The translations under genes were made by a program, and so were the position numbers. Of a stretch of 28,253 bases of DNA, positions 15,388 through 22,674 are shown piece by piece; position 1 is the stretch's first letter; every line of letters begins with the position of its first letter. This stretch comes from a virus. Under the pieces are notes generated by a model, which saw nothing but the letters and a program-made list of their open reading frames with translations, was not told the DNA's origin and searched no databases. The DNA lies in the IMG/VR virus record IMGVR_UViG_3300028595_000052, positions 1-28,253 of that record; one strand, 5' to 3'.

Positions 15388-16921
15388 CTGTTAAAGGAAC
15401 CCCGTTTTCTACTTTTATGTTATTTACCATTAATAACTTTTCATCTTCTGATAAATCATCTAAAAACATCATATCAACCGCTTTTTTAACATCTACCAAC
15501 CCACGATTCAACGCATTACCTGCTGTTTCTATTCTTGCATCTAAACTAGGTATTGAATAATCATTGAACGTGATTGAAATGTTATATTCACCTGCAACTG
15601 TTTTTCTATTTACTACATCATCAAATTGTAATAACTTAACAAATAATTCGCTTAATGTTTTTCTCCATAACCCTAACTTTAATTCGCGAGTTCTTAATGT
15701 AGTCTTTTCTTTTTCTCTTTGACTTCCTTCACTAGCATTTAATGCTTCAAGACCTGTAACACCTACGGAAGCAGGTGATAGCCCAGCATTGTTTAATGCT
15801 TGTACTAATAATTGTTTGAACGATTCTACATATATACTAATGTCTAGTTTAGATTCAAATTGTTTATATACTGCACCGTCTGAATCTGGATCACTTTGCA
15901 CTGTTTCGTAATCTGTTTCAAAGTCATCAAATTCAGCCTTAGATCCTGTGAATGTGTTTACTAATAAATCTTCACTTAAAAACCTTTTTGGTCTATTAAA
16001 TCTTATTGCTGTTAGCATTTGTGATAAGTCTTCATCTAATGCATTAAATATGCTTTGTGAGTTGTTGTAATCACTTAAACCATAATAACTACCTTTGAAC
16101 TGTGTATTAGTTGCTGTGTTGTTTTTAAGTACAGCAGGAGCGTCTATACCACTAATTAAAACATCTTGATACTTTTCAACATCTGCACCGCTAAAACTTA
16201 CTTCTACTAATTCAGTTCCTTTATACATGAATTTTCTATAAGTAATTAAGGTGTCGTTTCCACTCTTCGTATAAATCTCGTGAATTTCGTAATCTCGTTC
16301 ACCTTCTTTATAATTTGTTTTGAATATAAAGCCTTTTAATCTTCCGCGCTCTGTTATAACTTCTACATTTTCAGGCGATACCAATTCAATTATAGGGTAT
16401 TCACTAATAGTGTCATCTTGACTTATCTTGTAAGCAAAATAACCACCATAAGATTCAGCATTTACCCCATCAGGAAGTAACTTGTTTTCAAAATTATTAT
16501 CTTCTAGTATTTTAAGCAAACGATCCGTTTGTTCTTCATCGTATTCTTCATTCGTTTCTACTGATACATCAAAGCCTGGTGCTGCGATTAAGTTTATCAT
16601 TGTTTTACTAATCAAAGATGGTATACCACTGTGTACCCTAATTGTTTTAGGTGTAACTTTAGTCCAGAATGATGAATCTACAACGGTACTTGAATAACCT
16701 CTTAATTTAGGCTTTATGTTTTTGTGAAAGTATTCTAAATCTTCTACGATACCAGAGTTCCATTTATTGTTTTCTAATAATGTTCTTGTAAATACTTGTT
16801 CAGCACTTGCAAGACTTCTATCTTCAACTAACCCTTGATTAAATCTAAATTCACTCATTCGTTCTATCACCCCACTGTTCTTTAATAGTTTTTTTGTAAA
16901 CCAACCGTCTAATAATGCCAT
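15347..16921 (-). CDS. Portal protein
   Basis: A 524-residue protein directly after the large terminase, overlapping it by 13 bases. Length, order and pattern fit the SPP1-like portal: an N-terminal arm, a mixed region with RVHSGIPSLISKTMINLI at about 95-115, FKGSYYGLSDY...FNALDEDLSQML in the centre, and a helical C-terminal half with LNNAGLSPASVGVTG and REKEKTTLRTRELK, as seen in Firmicutes phage portals. Twelve copies form the gateway through which terminase pumps DNA. AGGTG is five bases before ATG 16921. The 3' end overlaps the KTSC gene. Confidence 0.85.
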   Translation of the reverse strand: MALLDGWFTKKLLKNSGVIERMSEFRFNQGLVEDRSLASAEQVFTRTLLENNKWNSGIVEDLEYFHKNIKPKLRGYSSTVVDSSFWTKVTPKTIRVHSGIPSLISKTMINLIAAPGFDVSVETNEEYDEEQTDRLLKILEDNNFENKLLPDGVNAESYGGYFAYKISQDDTISEYPIIELVSPENVEVITERGRLKGFIFKTNYKEGERDYEIHEIYTKSGNDTLITYRKFMYKGTELVEVSFSGADVEKYQDVLISGIDAPAVLKNNTATNTQFKGSYYGLSDYNNSQSIFNALDEDLSQMLTAIRFNRPKRFLSEDLLVNTFTGSKAEFDDFETDYETVQSDPDSDGAVYKQFESKLDISIYVESFKQLLVQALNNAGLSPASVGVTGLEALNASEGSQREKEKTTLRTRELKLGLWRKTLSELFVKLLQFDDVVNRKTVAGEYNISITFNDYSIPSLDARIETAGNALNRGLVDVKKAVDMMFLDDLSEDEKLLMVNNIKVENGVPLTVEDMVATEARTTE

Positions 16922-18249
16922 GCTTCACCTGCCTTTTTATGTAGTGCTAGTTTTTTAAGATGTGGCGTGAGTGAATAATCAAGTGAATCGTTGTAGTCAT
17001 TTTCAGGTCTATTTTCATCTAACACTCCACCTTTTCCATCTGTACGTATTTTCTTTAGTTGTTTTGATGTTTCTACTGCTCCTGTTCCCAATACAAATTG
17101 CAATCTTTCTTGATGTAACAATTGTTCTTTCAGTATAACACGCTCTCTTATTGTCAGTTTCTTGCTACCAACCACTTTGATTGGATACTTTATACGCGTT
17201 CTTAATGTCCTTACAAAGATTGAATCTGCTGAATCAGGCCAGACTGTATTGATTTTTGTACCAAACATCTTATACCAACTGCCCAACCATTGATTGAACT
17301 CGTATATTATTCTGTCATAGTCTGCTTCATTCAATGATAATGAATCAATTACTATCGCTTTACCAAATCCCATTGTATAACCTGTTAGCGTGAACACTGT
17401 CAATGCGTTATCACCTATATCGATACCTATTTCAACATTTGTTATCGCGTTTTGAATATCTTCTAACATCACATAATGATTCGTATTGATTAAATGCCCA
17501 TATAACAACCCTTCTTGGATACCACGTTCACCTAATACTTTCGTAGTGTAGTAGAACGATCCAACAGGATATGCGTTCATATAGTTTCGTTTCTTTTCCT
17601 CTGTCATAAGAGGGTGGTCATCAAGCCTCCAGAATACGTAATACTGCCCATCTTTCTTTTCATAGTGTTTCATATACTCAACTGTGCTACTTGGCGTGTG
17701 TGATGGATATAAGTCTTCACATGGGTTTATATACTCATCGTATACATAATGCTCTGGATCATCTCCGTTAAGTGTCGATATCGTAAATGGATTATTGAAT
17801 GATAATTGTCTTGCTTTTGTTTCATCAAGGAATACCCTATCCGCTATGTTGATCTCATCTATGAAAAAATTCTCTATCGGTTTACCCAATATCTTTTCCC
17901 ATGTCTTTTTATTGCTATATCCTGCTAGTAGAATCTTCTTCTTCCCTTTGCTTGTGTTGAACTCTATGTACTTACTACCGATTTCAGCACCTACTAATTT
18001 AGCAACGCTACTAAACAGGTGTAAGAACTTGTTGTCGTATCCATCTCCGAGTATGTTATCTCTGATTGCGTCTAGGTCTTTTGCTGCTATACAATGCAAG
18101 TGTGCATCACTTTGTGCAACTCTTAACCCAAATGCTAATATAGCAACGTTAGATTTTCCGATTTGCGCTGCTCCCTCTAGAACCATGAATCTTGTACTAG
18201 GTTGTAACGCCTTTGAAACTACTTCTTTAATCTTTTTCGTTAATATCAT
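16909..18249 (-). CDS. terL: Terminase large subunit
   Basis: A 446-residue packaging motor. The ATPase domain has a variant Walker A, GAAQIGKS (residues 26-33), and Walker B FFIDE (128-132) with the catalytic Glu. The RNase-H-like nuclease domain has GIDIGD (Asp277), PDSAD (Asp339) and ENDYNDSLDY (Asp418 or Asp421) as the metal-binding acidic set. The start lies 23 bases inside the small-subunit gene with no clear ribosome-binding site, implying coupled translation. Subfamily resembles the PBSX/Terminase_3 group. Whether cutting is at pac or cos sites cannot be told; the near-circular overlap of the contig would suit headful packaging. Confidence 0.93.
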   Translation of the reverse strand: MILTKKIKEVVSKALQPSTRFMVLEGAAQIGKSNVAILAFGLRVAQSDAHLHCIAAKDLDAIRDNILGDGYDNKFLHLFSSVAKLVGAEIGSKYIEFNTSKGKKKILLAGYSNKKTWEKILGKPIENFFIDEINIADRVFLDETKARQLSFNNPFTISTLNGDDPEHYVYDEYINPCEDLYPSHTPSSTVEYMKHYEKKDGQYYVFWRLDDHPLMTEEKKRNYMNAYPVGSFYYTTKVLGERGIQEGLLYGHLINTNHYVMLEDIQNAITNVEIGIDIGDNALTVFTLTGYTMGFGKAIVIDSLSLNEADYDRIIYEFNQWLGSWYKMFGTKINTVWPDSADSIFVRTLRTRIKYPIKVVGSKKLTIRERVILKEQLLHQERLQFVLGTGAVETSKQLKKIRTDGKGGVLDENRPENDYNDSLDYSLTPHLKKLALHKKAGEAWHY

Positions 18250-18586
18250 TAAATTGATCTAATAGGCTATCTAACGCTACCGTATTGACGTTTGCTTCAA
18301 TCTCTTGTTTGTCCGACCAACCGAAGTTTTTCAGTGCGAATATGTTACCAATACCGCCTTTATGTTTGAGGTCTAATTCGTAAGAATTCTCTACAAGTAA
18401 CTTCGCTCTTCTTATCGTGTTAAAATATGCGTCTCTTTTTTGATAGTTAATCAGCGTAACTCTATCCGTATCTAAAGCCAAAGCAAGTCCTGTAATAGTC
18501 CAATCTTCCATCGGAGTATTATTGAAGTATTTGTCTATATCTTGTTGTAGTAATTCCGGTGTTTCCCATTTAAGTGGTCTTCCCAT
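18227..18586 (-). CDS. terS: Terminase small subunit
   Basis: A 119-residue DNA-recognition subunit. Typical opening GRPLKWETPELLQQDIDKYF, then a helix-turn-helix region (TITGLALALDTDRVTLINYQ, residues 29-48), a YFNTIRRAKLLVENS segment and NIFALKNFGW near 82-91, all usual for small terminases of Firmicutes phages. AAGGA precedes ATG 18586. It marks the phage's packaging DNA and hands it to the large subunit, whose gene overlaps its end. Confidence 0.9.
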   Translation of the reverse strand: MGRPLKWETPELLQQDIDKYFNNTPMEDWTITGLALALDTDRVTLINYQKRDAYFNTIRRAKLLVENSYELDLKHKGGIGNIFALKNFGWSDKQEIEANVNTVALDSLLDQFNDINEKD

Positions 18587-18592
18587 ATTTTA

Positions 18593-18742
18593 TCATTCCT
18601 TCAATGCTTCATATTTTATTGTTCTTGTTATTATTTCTATTACACTATCTGTTATTGTTTCTCTTGATTTAATAGGTATGTTATACCCTGTGTTATCTAT
18701 TATCTTTTCTATCGCTTGTCTTATGTATTGATGTTCTGTCAT
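18593..18742 (-). CDS. Small hypothetical protein upstream of terminase
   Basis: A 49-residue helical protein, MTEHQYIRQAIEKII onward, ending KYEALKE. Its ATG overlaps the stop of the preceding gene (ATGA), and the next gene (terS) begins six bases after its stop. Coupled overlaps on both sides and AT-rich third positions show it is a real gene. No family is recognised. Confidence 0.7.
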   Translation of the reverse strand: MTEHQYIRQAIEKIIDNTGYNIPIKSRETITDSVIEIITRTIKYEALKE

Positions 18743-18888
18743 TTACTATCCTTTATTTTTTGTTGCGCAGCAGCGTAACATACTTGTCTTCTTTTTTGCG
18801 GATCTGGATATTCTTTTTTAGTTTGTTCATCAGTCATACATACACGCATTATCTTCGTTAGCGATTTACTATCAATTATCTTTGGCAT
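18739..18888 (-). CDS. Small basic protein with two cysteines upstream of terminase
   Basis: A 49-residue protein beginning MPKIIDSKSLTKIMRVCMTD. The second half, KKEYPDPQKRRQVCYAAAQQ, resembles a short motif (Y/F-P-D-P-x-QR-x-A-x-C-Y) common in small phage proteins near the packaging genes. Two Cys at 17 and 38 might bind metal. It overlaps the DUF502 gene's end by 17 bases and the following gene by four (ATGA). The function is unknown. Confidence 0.7.
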   Translation of the reverse strand: MPKIIDSKSLTKIMRVCMTDEQTKKEYPDPQKRRQVCYAAAQQKIKDSK

Positions 18889-19384
18889 TATATATACCTA
18901 AACTTAATATTGTTTTCATCGCCTCTTCTGGTGTAATGTCTGTTTCTTCCCATTCATCAACCTTTAATACGAATCCGCTTGATACATTAGGTGCTGTCAT
19001 TACGAATACTAAACCTTGTTCTCTATTTGTTAAGAACCCTAATATCTTTTGACCAGCAAACCTTACTAACACTACTTCATCAAATCTACCGTCCGTAACT
19101 GCTACTCCTACAATGTCATTAAAGAAGTTGTAGATATTTTTTATAACTGGCATTCTATTTACTATTGGCAAGATCAATTTTTCAATCCAGCCATGTAACA
19201 ATATACCGCTAGTAACTATAACCACATATATTATGATTAAAGCGAACACCACAGTTATTAGATTTGATTCTAAGCCTATCAAAGATAAAAGGTTTAACAT
19301 TATACTAACAAACCAATATAACACCCCTAAGGTTGCTAATAATGGTAGTACTACTACTAAACCTTTCTTGAATAAATTTTTCAT
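18872..19384 (-). CDS. DUF502 (COG2928) family membrane protein
   Basis: A 170-residue protein matching the whole DUF502 pattern in order: two membrane helices (about 8-32 and 42-65), then the signature NRMPVIKNIYNFFNDIVG (77-93 region), FDEVVLVRF (101-109), a short beta region and APNVSSGFVLKVDEWEETDI (131-150) with the final PEEAMKTILSLGI (152-164). DUF502 proteins are membrane proteins of bacteria and plants with no settled function, and I would not expect one in a phage. AAGGAG sits five bases before ATG 19384. It lies early in the late operon, ahead of the packaging genes. A role in changing the host envelope, exclusion of other phages or lysis is speculative. Confidence 0.85.
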   Translation of the reverse strand: MKNLFKKGLVVVLPLLATLGVLYWFVSIMLNLLSLIGLESNLITVVFALIIIYVVIVTSGILLHGWIEKLILPIVNRMPVIKNIYNFFNDIVGVAVTDGRFDEVVLVRFAGQKILGFLTNREQGLVFVMTAPNVSSGFVLKVDEWEETDITPEEAMKTILSLGIYNAKDN

Positions 19385-19399
19385 CTGTTCTCCTTATGA

Positions 19400-19717
19400 T
19401 TACCTTGTTTCTAAATATTTTAATCTTTCAACTTCTACAAAGTCTTTATATAAGTTGTTTTGTCTTATAACAAAGTCATTCACAAACATAAAAAGTTTCA
19501 TACCATAAACTTCGTAAACATCAAACCATCTTTCTTCATAGTTTTCATCTCTTGAATCAGTAATACGAACTAAGAAATGTTCAGGATAGCACTCGTGTCT
19601 TGTAAAAGCATTGTCTTTTTGACTAACACTAAACCATTGACATAACCAATCCTGCGCATACTCTTTATTTATTTTTCTTAACATAGTATTAACTTTTCTT
19701 TGTGTTTTATTTGCCAT
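19400..19717 (-). CDS. Hypothetical protein, early in the late operon
   Basis: A 105-residue soluble protein, Trp- and Tyr-rich (QDWLCQWFSV, EERWFDVYEVYGMKLFMF). The N-terminus is basic (NKTQRKVNTMLRKINKEY). Its ATG overlaps the end of the preceding frameshifted gene (ATGGCAAATAA). Tight spacing to the DUF502 gene suggests one operon. No family is recognised. Confidence 0.65.
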   Translation of the reverse strand: MANKTQRKVNTMLRKINKEYAQDWLCQWFSVSQKDNAFTRHECYPEHFLVRITDSRDENYEERWFDVYEVYGMKLFMFVNDFVIRQNNLYKDFVEVERLKYLETR

Positions 19718-19884
19718 ATATTATATATTCATTTACCTTTAATGGTTTTGTATCATTTGTTGCTTTGCTAACAATATCTCTGTTTTTAATATCTATCGTA
19801 AAATCTGTCCCAGTCGTACTTGTTCCATTCAGTAATTTTTTTATGCAAAAATACCAATTCTATCATTCTTGTAAACACTTTCAT
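19707..19884 (-). pseudogene. Small gene interrupted by an apparent +1 frameshift at an A7 run
   Basis: From ATG 19884 (GGGG five bases upstream) the frame reads MKVFTRMIELVFLHKK. At the A7 run (minus strand 19852-19846) the AT-rich, protein-like reading moves one base ahead and continues as LLNGTSTTGTDFTIDIKNRD and on to IIYGK, stopping at 19707 inside the next gene's start. The span is 178 bases, one more than a multiple of three. In the unshifted frame the ORF ends 16 codons later with unusually C/G-rich third positions. It may be an indel, a sequencing or assembly error, or slippage used on purpose. The joined product would have 58 residues. Confidence 0.55.
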
Positions 19885-19967
19885 AATACCCCTTTTTTTT
19901 ATAGATAATACAATCCCCACCACTTTCCTCTCAGGTTTTGCTATTATGCTCACTGCTCTTCTTCTGT

Positions 19968-19997
19968 ATTATCTTAAAAGGAGGAGATGTTGCTCAA
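19968..19997 (-). promoter_or_regulatory. Candidate late promoter (downstream site)
   Basis: On the minus strand TTGAGC (19997-19992) and GATAAT (19973-19968) are 18 bases apart: four and five matches to the sigma-A boxes. The candidate lies upstream of the first late gene. The anti-ribosome-binding-site element lies within its spacer, so that element would be in the RNA only if transcription starts at the promoter further upstream. Confidence 0.3.
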
Positions 19998-20021
19998 AAT
20001 GCATTACAACCATCTATAAAC

Positions 20022-20050
20022 ATTATAGTCCAAAAAATACATTTTCATAA
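20022..20050 (-). promoter_or_regulatory. Candidate late promoter (upstream site)
   Basis: A perfect TATAAT (20027-20022) on the minus strand lies just past the terminator of the preceding gene. The -35 position 17 bases away (TTATGA, 20050-20045) matches poorly. A good -10 with a poor -35 could reflect use of the phage's own sigma-like factor or an activator. This is an inference from sequence shape only. Confidence 0.35.
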
Positions 20051-20056
20051 AACAAA

Positions 20057-20075
20057 AAGGGCTATAAAACCCCTT
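20057..20075 (-). terminator. Weak intrinsic terminator ending the early operon
   Basis: On the minus strand AAGGG (20075-20071) pairs with CCCTT (20061-20057) around a nine-base loop that includes the stop codon, followed by TTTTGTTTT-like sequence. The stem is only five pairs, so termination may be partial. It ends the nucleotide-metabolism and membrane-protein genes and is followed by the late leader. Confidence 0.45.
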
Positions 20076-20925
20076 CTTCTGTTGTTTTGTGCTTATCGCA
20101 ATAAGTTCTACATTCTTTTTTAATATTGTACTTATCATGTAGATGTTGTCTGTGTTTTGTCATTGTGTATTTTATTGATAAATAGAATTGAACGATTGCG
20201 GTTGATACAGCACTTAATATGTAACCACCTATGATAACTGATGCTACAATAGGGTCTTGCGTCCATACTAACCCAGCAGTTGCACCACCTAATGCTACAT
20301 ATCTAACTAAACCTACAACATTTGCTCTAACACGACCATATGTGATTGGATCATCTTTTAATAGTGAACCGTCTTTCACTGAATCTTGTTTCACTGTACC
20401 GTCTATTGTAATGATATCGTAATAGATAAACGGTTTAACAGGCTTTGTTCTTATAGGGTTTTGTTGTAAGTATTGAATTGAATTTTCAATATGTTCTGCT
20501 TGTTTACCTTTTTTTAGTAGTTCGTATTTTTTTCTTTTTAATTTTGTGATTTCTTTTGATGTTTTTAACTTGTCGGATTTTTCTTGTGCTGATAATGTTT
20601 TGTTTCTTGCATAGTCTTCACCGATTAAGTCATCTGATTCATCAAATTCTATTTCGCTTATTTGCTTTGCTAGGTTTTGTAATTCTTCACTTTCATCAAA
20701 TGCTTTTTGGTATCCTCTTTTTCTCCAATCTAATCTGATCCCATCAATACCCCACATGAATATGATTGCTACTATTGAAATCATTGACAACTTCAATCCA
20801 CCGATGTCTATGTTTTCTAAAAAACCCCAATAGAACAATAATACAATGATAGGTGTTACAAACTTTATTGCACTAATCAAGTCAGTTAAAACTTCATCTT
20901 TTAAAAATTTATTTAACCAATCCAT
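20062..20925 (-). CDS. Four-helix membrane protein, end of the early operon
   Basis: A 287-residue protein with hydrophobic helices at about 20-36, 44-60, 207-225 and 228-250. The cytoplasmic-like middle (about 65-190) is charged and helical with a coiled-coil stretch (SDKLKTSKEITKLKRKKYEL). The C-terminal tail has several His and Cys. AGAGG precedes ATG 20925, which overlaps the stop of the dCMP-hydroxymethylase-like gene. No family is recognised. A membrane anchor for replication or a role in infection exclusion are possibilities without direct support. Confidence 0.65.
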   Translation of the reverse strand: MDWLNKFLKDEVLTDLISAIKFVTPIIVLLFYWGFLENIDIGGLKLSMISIVAIIFMWGIDGIRLDWRKRGYQKAFDESEELQNLAKQISEIEFDESDDLIGEDYARNKTLSAQEKSDKLKTSKEITKLKRKKYELLKKGKQAEHIENSIQYLQQNPIRTKPVKPFIYYDIITIDGTVKQDSVKDGSLLKDDPITYGRVRANVVGLVRYVALGGATAGLVWTQDPIVASVIIGGYILSAVSTAIVQFYLSIKYTMTKHRQHLHDKYNIKKECRTYCDKHKTTEEGVL

Positions 20926-21638
20926 TATTTTTCCTCTTTTTTAGAATTTGCAATTCTTTTTAATAAATCATAATCTTTTTCATAGACGTGTGTTGAAATA
21001 CTATGATGTGTGTATGTTCCAATTTTTAAGTCTGGATAAAAATCCAATAATTCTTCAAAAACAATCTCTTGTAATAATGTAAAATATATAATATCATAAG
21101 GCAAACCGAAATTAAAATCATTACTTCTCATATTTACAAACAAACTTAGTTTATTATCTCTAATAAGAAATTGCAAATTCATAGTACAAGGAACATCTTT
21201 TGATGAAAATTGCGTTTCAAATGGTGTATTTAATACAACTATTGCTCTGCGTGTATCTTTATCTTTTTTCAATATTTCTATAACGTAATCTAATTGGTTT
21301 ATATTATGTTTGTTTTGAATTATATGTCCGTATGCACTATTGCATGTAATATTGTCATCTGATAATTTCGTCCAAAAGTTCGAAAAATTACTAATAAAAT
21401 TAAGGTCATTTTTACCCATTAAATACCATAGTAATTCACCAATTATGTATTTAATACTTAAATCTCGTTCTGTTAATGTAATTATTGATTTTAAAGGATC
21501 TGTTAATTCAAATGATGTATTAATCAATTCTTTTGTTTTTAGTCCTCTAGGACCAATTTCTTCACTTTCCATTAATCTATTAGCAAGTTCTATATACATT
21601 TCATTTGCTGATTCAAATGTACCTATATTTTTTTTCAT
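20925..21638 (-). CDS. Thymidylate-synthase-fold enzyme, probable dCMP hydroxymethylase (T4 gp42-like)
   Basis: A 237-residue enzyme of the thymidylate synthase superfamily. It has the catalytic Cys (PCTMNLQFLIRD, Cys151), the dimer-partner arginine pair (DTRRAI, Arg130/131), the RSND loop (171-174) and the C-terminal THVYE (216-220). The residue that is Asn in dUMP-specific synthases (LPFN) is Asp here (GLPYD, Asp182), as in T4 dCMP hydroxymethylase. Several stretches resemble T4 gp42, namely GLKTKELI, CT..LQFLIRD, VNMRSND..FG and S.HVY, while the rest diverges. It would transfer a one-carbon group from methylenetetrahydrofolate to dCMP, giving hydroxymethyl-dCMP. It overlaps the kinase gene (ATGA). 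Fold: firm. dCMP preference: likely. Product: inferred. Confidence 0.8.
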   Translation of the reverse strand: MKKNIGTFESANEMYIELANRLMESEEIGPRGLKTKELINTSFELTDPLKSIITLTERDLSIKYIIGELLWYLMGKNDLNFISNFSNFWTKLSDDNITCNSAYGHIIQNKHNINQLDYVIEILKKDKDTRRAIVVLNTPFETQFSSKDVPCTMNLQFLIRDNKLSLFVNMRSNDFNFGLPYDIIYFTLLQEIVFEELLDFYPDLKIGTYTHHSISTHVYEKDYDLLKRIANSKKEEK

Positions 21639-22105
21639 TTTTTTAACTCCATATCAATTTGTGATAAAACATCCATTGTATTGCTATAATATAATTTTGC
21701 TCCAATTCTTCGCGCAATAACTCTAAATATTTTATTTACAATTTTTAAGGTTTTTATTACACTTTCATCTTCATTTAATCTATCATGTAATCTTTTCAAA
21801 ATAACATTATCTTTTTCTGTCATAATTATAATATTATAATTTAACTCTTTAGTTTTTTTTAATAAAATATCAAATTGTTCTTGAGATAAATTACATTTTC
21901 TATCAAATATATATGGATAAATCATTTCGCCTATAAAATGTCTATCAAATATCACATTATTTTTTTCTAGTAAGTCCATATACCATTCAAATGTATTTGG
22001 GTCATTTCCATTTACGTGAATATATTCTAAATTATATTTTTCTTTCAAATAATTTGATACAGTACTTTTTCCTGTTCCATCAGCGCCTTCTATAATTATT
22101 CTCAT
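21635..22105 (-). CDS. Deoxynucleotide (thymidylate-like) kinase
   Basis: A 156-residue P-loop kinase. Walker A GADGTGKST at residues 7-15, the DR motif in IFDRHFIGEMIY (Asp54, Arg55) and a lid-like LKRLHDRLNED (103-113) match the dTMP-kinase/deoxynucleoside-kinase superfamily. At 156 residues it is shorter than typical dTMP kinases (about 200). It overlaps both the dUTPase (ATGA) and the dCMP-hydroxymethylase-like gene, so the three are translated together. In T4 a phage dNMP kinase phosphorylates hydroxymethyl-dCMP, and this enzyme may do the same. The substrate is not readable from the sequence. The gene is markedly AT-rich, more so than the virion genes. Confidence 0.85.
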   Translation of the reverse strand: MRIIIEGADGTGKSTVSNYLKEKYNLEYIHVNGNDPNTFEWYMDLLEKNNVIFDRHFIGEMIYPYIFDRKCNLSQEQFDILLKKTKELNYNIIIMTEKDNVILKRLHDRLNEDESVIKTLKIVNKIFRVIARRIGAKLYYSNTMDVLSQIDMELKK

Positions 22106-22509
22106 TTTCCCGTACTATTAAAAGCCCCTTTTCCTCTTTCTTCTAATTCATCAATGTTAAATGTGGGTAATACAATCGAATAAATAACTATTTGTCCAAC
22201 TCTTTCATTTTCTTCAATTATATAATCAACATTAGTTGTATTTGTTACTATAGCATGTATTTCTCCTTTGTATCCGCTATCAATTGGTGGCATTTGTGAA
22301 ATTATTCCTTTTTTTGCATGACCACTTCTAGGATATATTACAGCCATATAACCGTCTGGCAATTCTAAACCAAAACCTAGTTTCAATGCAATAGTTTCAT
22401 GTGCTCTTAATACTTGTTTTTCCATAGAATACACATCAGCACCAGCATCGTTATAATGATATCTTTTTGGTTTATTTTTGTAACCATAATTTATTAATTT
22501 TATATTCAT
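22102..22509 (-). CDS. dut: dUTPase
   Basis: A 135-residue trimeric-type dUTPase with all five motifs: I DAGADVYS (21-28), II PRSGHAKKG (60-68), III PPIDSGYKGEIHAIVTN (74-90, catalytic Asp77 and Tyr80), IV ERVGQ (102-106) and V RGKGAFNSTGK (125-135). Hydrolyses dUTP to dUMP and pyrophosphate, keeping uracil out of DNA and supplying dUMP. The ATG overlaps the stop of the small membrane gene upstream, with AGAGG nearby. It is the first enzyme of the overlapping nucleotide cassette. Confidence 0.92.
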   Translation of the reverse strand: MNIKLINYGYKNKPKRYHYNDAGADVYSMEKQVLRAHETIALKLGFGLELPDGYMAVIYPRSGHAKKGIISQMPPIDSGYKGEIHAIVTNTTNVDYIIEENERVGQIVIYSIVLPTFNIDELEERGKGAFNSTGK

Positions 22510-22673
22510 TATTTTTCCTCTTTTTCTATATAGATCTGAATTCCTTCTCTACTCATTTCAGTTAGCCAATCTTCCAAATCTTCAACCCTATATCTTAAAT
22601 TGCTTAATAAATATATTAAATAACCAATAACCATTGATAAAAATATAACTGCTGTTGTAAAAATTATCTCCAT
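22509..22673 (-). CDS. Small single-pass membrane protein
   Basis: A 54-residue protein with one hydrophobic helix (about 4-26: FTTAVIFLSMVIGYLIYLL) and a charged helical tail ending IEKEEK. Its stop overlaps the dUTPase start (TAATG), and it starts two bases past the previous stop (ATG 22673). Small membrane proteins of this shape occur among early phage genes and may affect host membranes. No family is recognised. Confidence 0.7.
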   Translation of the reverse strand: MEIIFTTAVIFLSMVIGYLIYLLSNLRYRVEDLEDWLTEMSREGIQIYIEKEEK

Positions 22674-22674
22674 A

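Larger units (their letters stand above)
19885..20061 (-). promoter_or_regulatory. Leader / control region between the early and late operons
   Basis: This 177-base stretch has no credible gene on either strand. On the minus strand it holds two promoter candidates (listed separately), a CTCCTTTT element (19983-19976) able to pair with the AAAAGGGG ribosome-binding site of the first late gene (19896-19889), and several less AT-rich segments such as GAGCAGTGAGC. On the plus strand the same CTCCTTTT reads as a perfect AAAAGGAGG, but the ORF after it is only a few codons long. Position after a terminator and before the virion genes makes it the likely late control region. Confidence 0.5.

Noticed and set aside
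19820-20123. Plus-strand ORFs preceded by a perfect AAAAGGAGG at 19976-19984
   Set aside because: The frame best placed after that site ends within a few codons, and the longer ones are low-complexity and run into the membrane-protein gene in antisense.
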